In this document: positions 1 through 9,713 of the stretch, piece by piece
How positions within the stretch are numbered: position 1 is the first letter of the stretch
Layout of the letters: each line of letters starts with the position of its first letter
Assembly: GCA_004322045.1 (NCBI GenBank)
Contig: SCRN01000010.1
Location: 1 to 64,000 of the forward strand
Direction: 5' to 3'
Length of the DNA: 64,000 bases
DNA from: Paraburkholderia sp.
Lineage (GTDB): Bacteria > Pseudomonadota > Gammaproteobacteria > Burkholderiales > Burkholderiaceae
Position numbers and translations under genes: made by a program
The notes under the pieces: generated by a model
Told to the model about the DNA's origin: nothing
The model's input: only the letters and a program-made list of their open reading frames with translations
Database searches by the model: none

Positions 1-584
1 GTCAAGATCGCTCCGCCGCCCGGGCCGCGCAGCTCGTACCGCCCCCCTTCGAGCGCGGTCAACGTCAGCTTGCGCTCCTCGAGCGAGGGCGGCACGTCGA
101 GCTGGCCGATATGCACCTTCTCGCCGCCCCACGCATAGGAAGTCATGCCGAACCACGCGCCGGCCGGCTGCCCCGGCTTCGCGAGTTTTTGCGCCAAGCT
201 GCCGATGACCGGCAGCGTCTTCGGCGTAATCGTCACGTCGAAGCGATAACGGTTGATGATCGGCTCGAGCACGGAGCGGCTCTGCATGATCGCGATTTCG
301 GCCGACGGCGACGGCGCAGGCGGCGCAACTTGCGGTCCCTGCGAGGAAATGCCGAGTGCATTCGGTTCGGGCGGATCGACCCGCACGAGCACATCGGCCT
401 CGTACTCGGGCGTCGCAATGAACAGATACGCCACGGCGAGCGCCGTCACGGCCAGCGCCACGCCCAGCACCTCGAACATGTGGTCGCGCAGCAGCTTCAA
501 TAGGTCGCGCGCAGACAGTTGGCTGCGTTCGCCTCCTGTTTGCACGTAAAGAGAGTTGAGAGCCAAATCGTTCACTGGCGTCAT
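1..584 (-). CDS. Wzc-like polysaccharide co-polymerase / tyrosine autokinase, N-terminal part (cut by window edge)
   Basis: About 194 N-terminal residues are visible; the rest lies left of the window. A basic N-terminus is followed by a membrane segment around residues 35-57 (FEVLGVALAVTALAVAYLFI) and a periplasmic Wzz-type chain-length domain beginning TPEYEADVLVRVDPP. In the family such proteins control polymer length and export of exopolysaccharide, and the cytoplasmic C-terminus is a BY-kinase, which cannot be seen here. It follows manC and a micro-gene on the same strand, as in cepacian-type loci. GAGG abuts the ATG at 584, so the GTG three codons later (575) may be the true start. Confidence 0.82.
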   Translation of the reverse strand, partial: MTPVNDLALNSLYVQTGGERSQLSARDLLKLLRDHMFEVLGVALAVTALAVAYLFIATPEYEADVLVRVDPPEPNALGISSQGPQVAPPAPSPSAEIAIMQSRSVLEPIINRYRFDVTITPKTLPVIGSLAQKLAKPGQPAGAWFGMTSYAWGGEKVHIGQLDVPPSLEERKLTLTALEGGRYELRGPGGGAIL

Positions 585-621
585 CCTCGAAAATGTAGCG
601 TTGTGTGGATCGCGTCCGCTT

Positions 622-795
622 TCATTGCGCCTTCTGTTGTTGCGAGCCCGGCTGCTGGTTGCGCACGGCCTCTTCCAGCACCTCGAGCAAGAGCTTCAGA
701 TCGGAGACGAGGATCGCGCAGGACTTCAGTCCCAGCAACTCCGCCGTCCCGATCGAATTGCGGACATGCTCCAGCGCAGCGTCATAAACGTTCAT
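622..795 (-). CDS. 57-residue hypothetical micro-gene between manC and the Wzc-like gene
   Basis: The frame runs from an ATG at 795 to a TGA at 622, with an in-frame stop four codons upstream, so it cannot be an extension of anything else. The product is acidic and helix-prone (LLGLKSCAILVSDLKLLLEV) with a Gln-rich tail and no signal peptide. No Shine-Dalgarno site is obvious. It is not recognised as a known family. It sits in the manC to Wzc transcription unit with 86 bp and 37 bp spacers, so if it is expressed it is cotranscribed with exopolysaccharide genes. A chance frame is possible. Confidence 0.45.
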   Translation of the reverse strand: MNVYDAALEHVRNSIGTAELLGLKSCAILVSDLKLLLEVLEEAVRNQQPGSQQQKAQ

Positions 796-881
796 GGATC
801 GAGTTCAAAATCGGTTGCCACGTATGCTCCGCCGGCAAACACGCCACGGCCGCTCGCAATCGCTGCGCGCGGCCGCCGCCA

Positions 882-2414
882 TCAACTGGCGCGTCCGTAG
901 ACATCCTCGAAGCGGACGATGTCGTCCTCGCCGAGATAGGCGCCCGATTGAACTTCGATCAATTCGAGCGCCACCTTCCCTGGGTTTTCGAGCCGATGCT
1001 TGACGCCGAGCGGAATATACGTCGATTGATTTTCTCCGAGCAGGAATTGCTCTTCGCCACGCGTGACGAGAGCTGTGCCGCGTACGACGATCCAATGCTC
1101 GGCGCGATGATGGTGAAGCTGCAGCGACAATTGCGCCCCGGCCTCGACCACGATGTGCTTCACCTGAAAACGCTCGCCCTTGTCGATCGAGTCGTAGCAA
1201 CCCCACGGCCGCTGCACCTTGCGATGGGCGTCGACCTCCGGCCCCTGCTGATCGGCGATGCGCCCGACGATGCGCTTGACGTCCTGCACGCGCGAGCGAT
1301 CGACGACGAGCACGGCATCCGCCGTTTCGACGACGACGAGATCGGACACGCCCACGCAGGTCACGAGCCGGCTCTCGGCGCGCACGTAGCACGATTGCGC
1401 GTCTTCCATGAGCACGCGGCCCGAGGCGACATTGCCGCTCGCATCCTTGCCGAGCGCATCCCACACCGAATCCCACGAGCCCAAATCGGACCATGCCGCA
1501 TCGAGCGGAACCACCACGCCTTCGACGCCGCCGCCGCGCGTGAGGTTTTCCATCACGGCGTAGTCGATCGAATCGGAGGGCACATCGGCGAACAGCTGTT
1601 CGTTCGGCTTGTAGCCTGTTGCGCTATCCTCTCCAGCTTCGTAGGCGGCAGCGCAGGCCGCGAACGTCTCCGGCTGCATCTGCTGCAACGTCGAGAGCCA
1701 AACGCTTGCACGCAATACGAAGATGCCGCTGTTCCAGAAGTATTTGCCCGAGGCAAGATAGGAACGCGCCACTTCCAGCGGCGGCTTTTCGACGAAACGT
1801 GCAATCTTGCGCGCATCGCCGATCTCATCGCCCGGCTCGATGTAACCGTAGCCGGTTTCTGCGCGCGTCGGCCGAATGCCGAGCGTGACGATCGCACCAC
1901 GCTCGGCATGACGCGCAGCCACGGCGACGGCGCGCTGGAACGCCGCCACGTCGCCGATCATATGATCGGCAGGCATCACGACGAGCACGGCGTCGCCGCC
2001 ATCCGCGAGCGCATGCATGGCCGCGAGCGAGAGCGCAGGCGCCGTGTTGCGCCCGGCCGGTTCGATGATGAACTGCGCGCCCACCCCGAGTTGCTCCATT
2101 TGCTGCGCGCTGATGGCGCGGTGCTCGGAGCCGCAGACAATGATCGGGGAGTCGTCGATCTGCAATTGCACATCGGCGAGCCGCTGCAGCCTCTGCACCG
2201 TCATCTGCAGCAGCGAGCCCACGCCGAGCACGTCGACGAGTTGCTTGGGAAAATGCTTGCGCGAGAGCGGCCATAGCCGAGTGCCTGAACCGCCCGCGAG
2301 CACGACGGCCCGCGTGCGCAGCGCCGATTGAGGCGCCAGGGTGTGCGGCGCGCGTAATTGCGTCACCGCCCCGACCTTACGCGGTCGCTCCCTCGTTTCA
2401 ACAGGAGTACTCAT
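882..2414 (-). CDS. manC: Mannose-1-phosphate guanylyltransferase / mannose-6-phosphate isomerase (ManC)
   Basis: A 510-residue bifunctional enzyme making GDP-mannose from mannose-1-phosphate, with an isomerase half acting on fructose-6-phosphate / mannose-6-phosphate. The nucleotidyltransferase signature GGSGTRLWPLSR is at residues 41-52 with FPKQL just after. The C-terminal third is a cupin containing QLHHHRAEHWIVVRGTA and the closing segment GENQSTYIPLGVKHRLENPG. The roughly 33-residue N-terminal extension before the core is somewhat long for the family. It is the first recognisable gene of a minus-strand unit continuing into the micro-gene and the Wzc-like kinase, and it is divergent from the AraC regulator. 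It matches bceA of cepacian clusters in role. Confidence 0.95.
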   Translation of the reverse strand: MSTPVETRERPRKVGAVTQLRAPHTLAPQSALRTRAVVLAGGSGTRLWPLSRKHFPKQLVDVLGVGSLLQMTVQRLQRLADVQLQIDDSPIIVCGSEHRAISAQQMEQLGVGAQFIIEPAGRNTAPALSLAAMHALADGGDAVLVVMPADHMIGDVAAFQRAVAVAARHAERGAIVTLGIRPTRAETGYGYIEPGDEIGDARKIARFVEKPPLEVARSYLASGKYFWNSGIFVLRASVWLSTLQQMQPETFAACAAAYEAGEDSATGYKPNEQLFADVPSDSIDYAVMENLTRGGGVEGVVVPLDAAWSDLGSWDSVWDALGKDASGNVASGRVLMEDAQSCYVRAESRLVTCVGVSDLVVVETADAVLVVDRSRVQDVKRIVGRIADQQGPEVDAHRKVQRPWGCYDSIDKGERFQVKHIVVEAGAQLSLQLHHHRAEHWIVVRGTALVTRGEEQFLLGENQSTYIPLGVKHRLENPGKVALELIEVQSGAYLGEDDIVRFEDVYGRAS

Positions 2415-2943
2415 CTGCTTGTTCTCCTAATGGGTCCGGATGCATGAAGAGGCGGCGAGCGTCGGGCAAAAACAGCGCGTCGCCGACCGCTTCGGCTCAT
2501 GTTGCTATGAAGCATAGCGAGACAACTTCATGCGTAATCCCGAAGGTCGCAAAAGGCCGATGTGTTGGCGGATTTGGGCGAAGCCCGACAAACATTACGA
2601 ATGCATGAAGGCTTAAGATCGGTAAATGGAAGACCGGTGCAATTATGCGAAATGCCAATATTTCTGATTAAAGCCCGATATTTTTACCGAGGCTGCCAGC
2701 AGAAGGCCACCCGCCCTGCCCCTAGCGATGCCAAAGGGGTGCACGAAAAAAATCCGAGTTTGTAAATTTTTATAACAAAAATATAAAAAATACTTCAGCG
2801 ATTAACTTTCCTCGACCCGGCCACTCGCGCCAAATACACGGCTATTTTCGCCAGGTTTTTCTCCAAAAATCGACATGGCATCATGATGATTACGATGATG
2901 CACCGCAACACTCATCGTGTTCACCATGCGGGAGGAATGCTTC
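2415..2943. other. Intergenic region between divergent manC and the AraC-type regulator
   Basis: About 530 bp without a convincing gene. It holds a small inverted repeat (GCTATG at 2504-2509, CATAGC at 2513-2518) about 90 bp upstream of manC. A strongly AT-rich tract at about 2745-2800 is a plausible promoter or nucleoid-protein binding site for the regulator. Short frames here lack ribosome sites. It probably contains the promoters of both transcription units. Confidence 0.5.
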
Positions 2944-3900
2944 GTGGATCGCGCCACTGTCTTTACTACACCGCACGTCATGCGGCGAGAAATGACCTCG
3001 CTAGCCGACGCGCGCCATATCGGGATCCTCATCTTCGACGGTCACTGTCTGTTCACGACGGGTGTGATCAGCGAAGTCTTTCAATTGGCCAACGCCTTGA
3101 TGCGCTTCTCGAGCAATCAACCGCCTTACCGGGTGTCGTTGCTCTCCAAGCTCGGCGGCCCGGTGACGAGTTCGTCCTCGATCGCCGTCATGACGCAGCG
3201 CCTGGACGCCTACTCGGTCGGCGACTTTCACGCGTTATACGTCGCGAGCAACGACGTGCGTGTGACATCGGGCTTCGACGTGCAACTCGCGCGCTGGCTC
3301 TCCGGCTCCGGCTCGCCCGCTCATGCGGCCGCCGCGCGGCATGCCTCCGCGTTCGGCGTGGACATGGCGCGCTCGCGGCCGAACGTGCCGGTGTTTTGGA
3401 TCGGCTCGGGCTCGATGCCGGCTTGGGCGCTGAATCAAAAAGCCGCGCAAATGGCGCTGACGCAAATCGCCTCCGACCACGGCGAAGACATGTCGCTGCG
3501 CATCGCGAGCAGCCTGCCGCCATCGGTCGGCGAGGTCGTGAAAGCGCGCAGCGAAACGCCGAGCCTGAACACCACCGTCGACAAGATCCACGAGTCCACG
3601 CGCTGGATGCGCGAGAACTTCGGCAGCGACATCTCCGTATCGGACGCCGCTGCCGTCGCGGCCATGAGCGTGCGCAATTATTTGCGGCGCTTCAAGAGCG
3701 AGTTCGGGGTCACGCCGCTCGAGTACCTGATGCAGCTCCGATTCGAAGCGATCTGCGCCATGCTCGTCGGCACGAAGCTGCCCGTCGACAAAATTGCCCG
3801 CCGCTGCGGCATGGGCAACGGCGATCGCTTGGGACGCCTATTCAGAAAGCGGTACGGCGTGTCGCCCACCGTCTATCGCAAACACGCATTGAGCCAGTGA
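2944..3900 (+). CDS. AraC/GlxA-family transcriptional regulator
   Basis: About 318 residues. The N-terminal two thirds look like a DJ-1/PfpI-type (GlxA) domain, starting RHIGILIFDGHCLFTTGVISEV. The last 100 residues form an AraC-type double helix-turn-helix (ISVSDAAAVAAMSVRNYLRR, then KIARRCGMGNGDRLGRLF and the closing YGVSPTVYRK). The GTG at 2944 is preferred because GGAGGA (2931-2936) sits 7 nt before it; upstream in-frame GTG 2917 and ATG 2926 lack this. The gene is placed between the two exopolysaccharide transcription units and is probably their regulator; this is inferred from position only. Confidence 0.88.
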   Translation: MDRATVFTTPHVMRREMTSLADARHIGILIFDGHCLFTTGVISEVFQLANALMRFSSNQPPYRVSLLSKLGGPVTSSSSIAVMTQRLDAYSVGDFHALYVASNDVRVTSGFDVQLARWLSGSGSPAHAAAARHASAFGVDMARSRPNVPVFWIGSGSMPAWALNQKAAQMALTQIASDHGEDMSLRIASSLPPSVGEVVKARSETPSLNTTVDKIHESTRWMRENFGSDISVSDAAAVAAMSVRNYLRRFKSEFGVTPLEYLMQLRFEAICAMLVGTKLPVDKIARRCGMGNGDRLGRLFRKRYGVSPTVYRKHALSQ

Positions 3901-4091
3901 CGCGCGCGATGCCGGGCGCATCGGGCCGCCTAGGGCACGCGTCATTGCTCCGGAGGACATGTTTGACGCTTTTCTTACCTATCGCATCGTCGATCGACTC
4001 TTGGCGAGCGTGAATGGCTTCGCGGACGCAACGCCGAGAGCGTGGCATGCGATTGCGGACGAACGAACGAACAACGACTGGGAGTGAAGAA

Positions 4092-5474
4092 ATGCGAGGA
4101 CTGCAAGATCTTTGGGCGCGCGTATTCGACGTCGGCATCATCGCGCTGGGCGCCCTGATCGCATCGCAATTGCGATTCGAGGGCGTGGCCGACGCGCGGC
4201 TTTACTGGGCTTTCGTCGCCTTCTCGGCCGCTTTGTCGCTGGTCGTGTTCCCATCGTTCGGCGTCTACGAATCATGGCGCGGCCGCTCCAAGCGAGCGCT
4301 CGTGCGGCAAGTCGCATTGGCCTGGGCGCTGGTTCAGGTGGGCGCGATGGCGCTCATGTTCTCGTTGCACATGGTCACTCTCGTGTCGCGGCTGTGGTTC
4401 GGCTATTGGACCGTTATTTCCGGCGTCGTCATGATCGCGGGCCGGCTCTGGATGCATGCGGTGCTCGCCCGCATGCGCACGGCCGGTATGAACTTGCACC
4501 AAGTGGCCATCGTTGGATGCGGTGTGCATTGCGACGACCTGATCCGCAAGATCGAAACTTCGCCCACCACCGGTTTTCGCGCCGCGGCGATCTACAACAT
4601 CAACTCGGGCGGCACGCCGATCGCGCACCCCGAGATCCCGGTGTACGACGATCGCGCCGCGTTCGCCGCATTCGTGCGCGAGCACGAGCTGGACGAACTG
4701 TGGCTCGCGCTGCCGTTGGCCGAGGACGCGGCGATCATGGACGTCGTCAACGAGTTTCGCAACGACCTGATCAATATCCGCTTCATGCCCGATGTGCGCA
4801 TGTTGTCCCTGTTCGAAGGAAGCGTGACGAATTTGTTGGGACTGCCGACGATCAACCTGATTGCGTCGCCCGTGCCGCCGGCCGCACTCATCAAGAAGGA
4901 ACTGTTCGATCGTTTGTTCGCGGCCGCGGCTTTGATCGCATTGGCGCCCGTCATGATCGCGATCGCAATCGCGGTGAAGCTCAGTTCGGAAGGGCCGGTG
5001 TTCTTCAAGCAGCGTCGCAAGGGCGTGGACGGCCGCGTCTTCGAAATCTACAAGTTCCGCTCGATGCGCGTGCATCAACCCAAGGCCGGCGTGCTCGAGC
5101 AGGCCAAGCGGGGCGACCCGCGCGTGACGCGGGTGGGCGCATTCCTGCGGCGCACCAGCATGGACGAGCTGCCGCAGTTCATCAACGTGCTGAAAGGCGA
5201 AATGTCGGTCGTGGGACCGCGCCCGCACGCCATCGAGCACGACAATCTTTATCAACCGATCGTTCAGGGCTATATCCATCGCTACCGTATCAAACCGGGC
5301 ATCACGGGCTGGGCGCAAGTCAACGGTTTGCGCGGCGAGACCGAGCGAGTGGAAAAAATGGAGCAGCGGGTCGCCCACGATCTTTATTACCTACGCAACT
5401 GGTCCTTCAGGCTCGATATGCGGATCATCCTCGCGACGATCTTCAAGGGCCTACGTCATACCAATGCGTACTGA
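4092..5474 (+). CDS. Undecaprenyl-phosphate sugar-1-phosphate transferase (WcaJ/BceB-like)
   Basis: A 460-residue membrane protein initiating exopolysaccharide repeat synthesis on the lipid carrier. It has an N-terminal block of membrane helices (residues about 8-110), a CoA/NAD-binding-like middle, one more helix near residue 285 ([20 protein letters not shown]), and a C-terminal bacterial sugar-transferase domain with [38 protein letters not shown] and [16 protein letters not shown]. The ATG at 4092 has GGGAG 7 nt upstream. An in-frame ATG at 4014 would add 26 polar residues and has no ribosome site. The Wza gene follows 32 bp downstream in the same orientation. Confidence 0.93.
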   Translation: MRGLQDLWARVFDVGIIALGALIASQLRFEGVADARLYWAFVAFSAALSLVVFPSFGVYESWRGRSKRALVRQVALAWALVQVGAMALMFSLHMVTLVSRLWFGYWTVISGVVMIAGRLWMHAVLARMRTAGMNLHQVAIVGCGVHCDDLIRKIETSPTTGFRAAAIYNINSGGTPIAHPEIPVYDDRAAFAAFVREHELDELWLALPLAEDAAIMDVVNEFRNDLINIRFMPDVRMLSLFEGSVTNLLGLPTINLIASPVPPAALIKKELFDRLFAAAALIALAPVMIAIAIAVKLSSEGPVFFKQRRKGVDGRVFEIYKFRSMRVHQPKAGVLEQAKRGDPRVTRVGAFLRRTSMDELPQFINVLKGEMSVVGPRPHAIEHDNLYQPIVQGYIHRYRIKPGITGWAQVNGLRGETERVEKMEQRVAHDLYYLRNWSFRLDMRIILATIFKGLRHTNAY

Positions 5475-5506
5475 AGCAACGCCTACTGAAGCATGGAGTG
5501 CGGACG

Positions 5507-6691
5507 ATGAAAAACTCATTACGATTGCTCGACCCGAACGCAAGTAACGGCAATGCGGCGCGCACGCGCGCCGTGAGAAGCTGCACGACGGCCCTCGCCG
5601 CGCTGTCGACGCTCTTCGCCGCGTGCTCGGTCGTTCCCGGCCAGCATATGGAGACGCCCCCTTCTCTGCCCGTCTCGTCGACGCCCGACGGCGCGGTGCA
5701 GACCGCGGAGCAGATTCCGATTCAGCCGATCGACTTGGACCTGATCAAACAGCTTCAAGGCGGTACGAGCCAAATGCAGATCGCCAATCAGCTCGACTTG
5801 TTCGCCAAGCCCGGCCCGTACAAACTCGGCCCGGGCGACGTGTTGCAGATCACCGTCTGGGATCACCCCGAGCTAGCGGCCGCGCTCGGCCAGCAAACGC
5901 AAACGTCGAAGACAAGCGATCCCGGACAGGGCTTCGTCGTCGACGGCCAAGGCAACCTCGACTTCCCCTACTTGTCGCACCCGATTCACGCGGCGGGCAA
6001 GACAGTCGAGCAAGTGCGGCGCGAAGTGAGATCGGATCTGGCCAAGCAGTTCCGCGAGCCGCAAGTGACCGTTCGCGTGGCGTCGTACCGGTCGGCGCAG
6101 GTGTACGTCGACGGCGAAGTGCGCGCCCCTGGCGGCCAATCGATCAACGACATTCCGATGACATTGACCGAAGCCGTGAACCGCGCGGGCGGCTTCACCG
6201 CGAACGCCGATCGGGCGCATCTGACGCTCACCCGCAGCGGCACGTCCTACCCGATCAATCTCACGCAGATGATCGCGCTCGGCAAGAACCCGCAAGACAT
6301 CCTGCTGCAGCCGGGCGACATGCTGCGCATCAGCACGCGCGACGACAACACGGCTTACGTGATGGGCGAAGTGGCCAAGCCGATCGCCGCGACGCCGACC
6401 TCCGACGGCAAGCTCACGCTGGCCGAGGCGCTGAGCCAAGCGGGCTTCATCAATCAAGGCACGTCCAATGCAAGACAGTTGTACGTGATTCGGCAAGAGA
6501 ACGGCAAGCCGCTCGTCTATCACTTGGACTCGAGCTCGCCCGTCTCGATGCTGCTCGCCAATCAGTTCAACCTGCAGCCTAAGGACGTCGTCTACGTCGA
6601 CAATGGCCCGCTCGTCCGCTTCAACCGCGTGTTGAGCCTGCTGTTGCCGGCGCTCAACGCCGGCTTGACGGCTGCGATCGTGACCAAATAA
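5507..6691 (+). CDS. Wza-type outer-membrane polysaccharide export lipoprotein
   Basis: 394 residues. The signal peptide ends in a lipobox around FAAC with Cys40 as the lipidated residue. The Poly_export domain starts at PYKLGPGDVLQITVWDHPE and is followed by two SLBB-like segments (QVYVDGEVRAPGGQ and TAYVMGEVAKPIAATP). A C-terminal hydrophobic segment ends the protein (LLLPALNAGLTAAIV). It forms the octameric outer-membrane exit channel working with the Wzc partner at the left edge. The same reading frame stays open upstream across the sugar-transferase gene, which is a GC-rich artefact; the lipoprotein signal fixes the start at 5507. Confidence 0.93.
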   Translation: MKNSLRLLDPNASNGNAARTRAVRSCTTALAALSTLFAACSVVPGQHMETPPSLPVSSTPDGAVQTAEQIPIQPIDLDLIKQLQGGTSQMQIANQLDLFAKPGPYKLGPGDVLQITVWDHPELAAALGQQTQTSKTSDPGQGFVVDGQGNLDFPYLSHPIHAAGKTVEQVRREVRSDLAKQFREPQVTVRVASYRSAQVYVDGEVRAPGGQSINDIPMTLTEAVNRAGGFTANADRAHLTLTRSGTSYPINLTQMIALGKNPQDILLQPGDMLRISTRDDNTAYVMGEVAKPIAATPTSDGKLTLAEALSQAGFINQGTSNARQLYVIRQENGKPLVYHLDSSSPVSMLLANQFNLQPKDVVYVDNGPLVRFNRVLSLLLPALNAGLTAAIVTK

Positions 6692-6708
6692 GCCGAGGGA
6701 AAGCGAGC

Positions 6709-8022
6709 GTGGCCTACGTCTCCTTGATTGCGCTGATCTTCAGCGTCACGAACTTCGTTCCAATCAGCGCCATCGGCTTCGTGCCGATGGCGCTGTGCGG
6801 GTGGCGTTTCTTCGGACGCCGCTACCCGTCGTTCATCGCACCGCTCGTGACCTTCGCGGCGTTCGCTTTGCTTTCTACGCTTTACTACAACCCCGAATCG
6901 TTTACCGAATTCGATTTTTATCGTCACGACGGCAACTTTTTCGTTTCCTATGCGCCGATTCTGGCCGGTTGCGTCTATATGCACCGATGGGATCTGAACA
7001 AGGTTTTGCGCCGTTTCTATATCTTTGCGGTGCTCGTCAACATTCCGTATTACCTCTGGTATGTCGCGCAAAACGGGCTGTTGACGTTCTTCCGCCATCC
7101 CTCCGACACGTTCGGCAGCTACTTCATCGCGCGTAATGCGGCGGGCGGGTTCTTGGCCGTGCTGTTGTGCCTGGGCATCGCCTGCTATTCGATGAGGCGA
7201 AGCCGCGGCATGCTCGCGCTGATGGGCGCCAATGCGCTGATGTTGTTTTCGACCTATAGCCGCGGCTCGGCGTTCGGCATCCTGGTGCTGCTGCCGTATC
7301 TATACTTCGGGCGCAAACGCTGGATGCTCGCCTCGCTGATGGGCGGTCTCATCGCTGCATCGCTGTTCATTGCGTACCTGCATACGCAAGGCTCGGTCGA
7401 TTACATGGGCTATCAGTTCAGCATCTCCAATCCGGACGAAAAGGTCGCCAACCTGAGCATCCGCTATGAGTGGCTGTGGCCGCGCGCGCTGTCTTACTTC
7501 CGCCAAAGCCCGATCTTCGGCATGGGGTTCGGCTCGTTCGACGATCAGATCGCGTACGTGGTGCACTACTTCGGGCTCTTCGGACAAGCGGTGGGCGTCA
7601 CGGCGAACCATAGCGATTCGCACGCGCACAACTCGTTCTTGAACATCCTCGCGGAACTCGGCGTGGTCGGCCTCTTGCTGATGATTACGTTCTACTGGCG
7701 CCTGATCGGCTGGTGCCAAAAAGGCGCTTGGGCCTCGGTACGCGAAAACGGCCGAAATTTTGTCGCGTATCGCTTCACAGAACTGGGCTCCGTGTGCCTG
7801 CTGGCGATGTCCGCCACGGAGCACCGCTTGACCACGCCCTCGAATATGCTGCCGATCGCGCTCGTCATCTCCTTGCTGCTCGCCTCGCGCGTGCGGCAAA
7901 CGTATCCAGCCTTCATGGGACGCACGACACAGGTTGTGCCCCTCGAGCCCGCGCGCCGGCCCGCTCGCACGCGCGATCCCCGGGTCTCCGGTGCGGTGCC
8001 CTCGCCCAATACGGGGCGCTGA
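6709..8022 (+). CDS. O-antigen polymerase/ligase-like membrane protein (Wzy/WaaL superfamily)
   Basis: A 437-residue polytopic membrane protein with about ten hydrophobic segments and a large periplasmic loop (about residues 225-310) before the last helices, as in Wzy_C / O-antigen ligase proteins. The loop includes the family-like RYEWLWPRALSYFRQSPIFG and a conserved-looking HSDSHAHNSFLNILAELG. It starts with GTG 17 bp after the Wza gene, with GAGGGA just upstream. It most likely polymerises exopolysaccharide repeats in the periplasm; ligase activity cannot be excluded. The C-terminal 35 residues are Arg/Pro-rich and cytoplasmic-looking. Confidence 0.86.
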   Translation: MAYVSLIALIFSVTNFVPISAIGFVPMALCGWRFFGRRYPSFIAPLVTFAAFALLSTLYYNPESFTEFDFYRHDGNFFVSYAPILAGCVYMHRWDLNKVLRRFYIFAVLVNIPYYLWYVAQNGLLTFFRHPSDTFGSYFIARNAAGGFLAVLLCLGIACYSMRRSRGMLALMGANALMLFSTYSRGSAFGILVLLPYLYFGRKRWMLASLMGGLIAASLFIAYLHTQGSVDYMGYQFSISNPDEKVANLSIRYEWLWPRALSYFRQSPIFGMGFGSFDDQIAYVVHYFGLFGQAVGVTANHSDSHAHNSFLNILAELGVVGLLLMITFYWRLIGWCQKGAWASVRENGRNFVAYRFTELGSVCLLAMSATEHRLTTPSNMLPIALVISLLLASRVRQTYPAFMGRTTQVVPLEPARRPARTRDPRVSGAVPSPNTGR

Positions 8023-8063
8023 CGGGACCATAGCGGTTATCCGCACCGCTCTCTCTAAGCAAA

Positions 8064-8130
8064 AAAGCTCGAAGCCACGGCGCAATGCGCCTTTGCTTCG
8101 AGCTTTCGTTTCATTCGCCCACGGGCGAAT
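8064..8130. terminator. Bidirectional terminator pair between convergent genes
   Basis: A perfect 12-bp inverted repeat (AAAGCTCGAAGC at 8064-8075, GCTTCGAGCTTT at 8095-8106) encloses a smaller GGCGC/GCGCC hairpin and is flanked by A and T runs. A second hairpin, ATTCGCCC-AC-GGGCGAAT (8113-8130), follows. It lies between the ends of the Wzy-like gene and the glycoside hydrolase gene. Confidence 0.8.
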
Positions 8131-8141
8131 GCAGCGGGGCC

Positions 8142-9713
8142 TTAGTTGTCCGGGTTGTTCTGCACGAACGTTTGGAACGAGCCGTAGGTAGGCTGGATCG
8201 GTGTCAGGTCATCGAGCACGATGCCGTAGGTGTAGTCGCCGCTCGTGAGTTCGTAGTACATCACGGACTGCAGGCCTTGCGTCTTACGGGCCGCATAGAA
8301 CTCGCCCAGTTGTTGCGTCACGTAACTCGAGCGTTGCGTCTCGTTTTGCTCGGGCGCCGCATTCCACTCGGTGATCATGAACGGAACACCGTAACGGGCC
8401 TTGCAGTACGACGGCAAGTTGAAACCAGGGCCCGCTCCGTCCGTGCCGATGTTGAAGATGTCGCCGTAGGGCGAGTAGTTGTGCCACGTCGTGATGTCCC
8501 AGCGCACGGTCGGATGGCCGCCCGTACCGTCTGGCTGCTGCCCGTCCCACAACATGTCCGACGCCGCGATATCCGCCACGCAGAAGTTCACGCCGACCTT
8601 CGCACCCGACTGCACCGACTTGATGCCATCGATCATCCCGCGGATTGCCCCGCGCATGATCGGCCAATTGGCATTGTTGAAGTCGGTCTTGTTCGTGCCC
8701 GCTGTTGCCGAATTGAGGATGATCGCCGGGTCGCGCGTCAGTTCGTTGCCGCACTCGTACATCGTCACGCCGTACGGCGAGAGTGCCGTGGCGACTGCCG
8801 CGGCGCCCGAATAGGCAGCGCTATAAGCAGCCGACTCGCTCGCGTAGAGCGTACCCGTGGAATCGCGCAAACCGTAGTTGACGAGTGTGAACAGCGTCAT
8901 GTTCGACGTCTGGAACTGCCTGGCCAGCGCGACGACCGGGTTCAACTGCGTCGACTTGTTGACGCAGCCCACGCGGTAGGTGGTGCAGCCGAGGGCTTGC
9001 AACGCACCGACGACTTGCGTCGGCGTGAACGGATAGTCGTAGTGACCGTTGATGCCGTAGAAGGAACCGGCCGTCGCGGCCAAGTTCACGCGCGGATCGC
9101 GGCTAGGCACCCAGGTGTTCATCCACGTCTTCACGTAAAACTGACCGCCTGTACCTTCTTGATAGATCATGCCGCCGTACCAGAGCAGCAAGCTCACGTT
9201 GTACGAGTACGGATCCTTCACACCGTTTTTATAGATGTAGCCGCCCGAGAGCGTCCACTGGTTGTTCTGCTTGTCGATGATGTAAGAGGCCGGAGGAATC
9301 GTCGTGCCGTCCGCCGACGTGCCGCCCAAGCGCGGGTCGAGGCATTGTGTCCAAGTCGAACCGGTCCACTTGTAGAACGCCTTGCTCGTGTTTTCCTGGT
9401 ACACGTAGCCGCCGTACCAAAGCAGCATGATCACGTTGTACGAGTACGGATCCTTCGTGCCGTTTTTGTAAATATAACCATTCGACAGTGTCCAAACGTT
9501 TGCGCTGTTGTCCACGATAGAGGTTGCCGAGGGCACGGTCGTACCGTCCGGCGAGGCCGTCGCGGTCGACGTCGAGCTTGCGTTCACCACCGCGCCCGTT
9601 CCAGCGCTCGAGCTGCCGCCCGAGATGGAGCCGGAACCGCCGCCACCACAGGCGACGAGAGCGTAGCTGCTTGCCGCTGCGGTGACGCAGCCGAGAAATT
9701 GACGTCGTTTCAT
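8142..9713 (-). CDS. Tat-exported lipoprotein glycoside hydrolase, clan GH-A (GH39/GH5-like)
   Basis: 523 residues. The N-terminus KRRQFLG is a twin-arginine motif followed by a lipobox ending at Cys22 (ALVAC) and a Gly/Ser/Thr linker. Two near-identical modules follow at about 55-128 and 135-208, each with WTLS(N/G)GYIYKNG, KDPYSYNV, LLWYGG and YQE, probably carbohydrate-binding or spacer repeats. The catalytic barrel starts near 215. YECGNELTRDP places the acid/base at Glu324 after Asn323, and FMITEWNAAPE places the nucleophile at Glu449. WHNYSPYGD lies between them. It probably trims or releases the exopolysaccharide made by the neighbouring genes; the substrate is unknown. Confidence 0.85.
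   Translation of the reverse strand: MKRRQFLGCVTAAASSYALVACGGGGSGSISGGSSSAGTGAVVNASSTSTATASPDGTTVPSATSIVDNSANVWTLSNGYIYKNGTKDPYSYNVIMLLWYGGYVYQENTSKAFYKWTGSTWTQCLDPRLGGTSADGTTIPPASYIIDKQNNQWTLSGGYIYKNGVKDPYSYNVSLLLWYGGMIYQEGTGGQFYVKTWMNTWVPSRDPRVNLAATAGSFYGINGHYDYPFTPTQVVGALQALGCTTYRVGCVNKSTQLNPVVALARQFQTSNMTLFTLVNYGLRDSTGTLYASESAAYSAAYSGAAAVATALSPYGVTMYECGNELTRDPAIILNSATAGTNKTDFNNANWPIMRGAIRGMIDGIKSVQSGAKVGVNFCVADIAASDMLWDGQQPDGTGGHPTVRWDITTWHNYSPYGDIFNIGTDGAGPGFNLPSYCKARYGVPFMITEWNAAPEQNETQRSSYVTQQLGEFYAARKTQGLQSVMYYELTSGDYTYGIVLDDLTPIQPTYGSFQTFVQNNPDN

Noticed and set aside
519-2276. Long plus-strand frame opposite manC
   Set aside because: It is the antisense of a clear manC. The composition is typical of GC-rich shadows and no family motif is present.
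4112-5506. Open frame upstream of and in phase with the Wza gene
   Set aside because: It is an out-of-frame shadow of the sugar-transferase gene with Arg-rich low-complexity content. The lipoprotein signal peptide fixes the Wza start at 5507.
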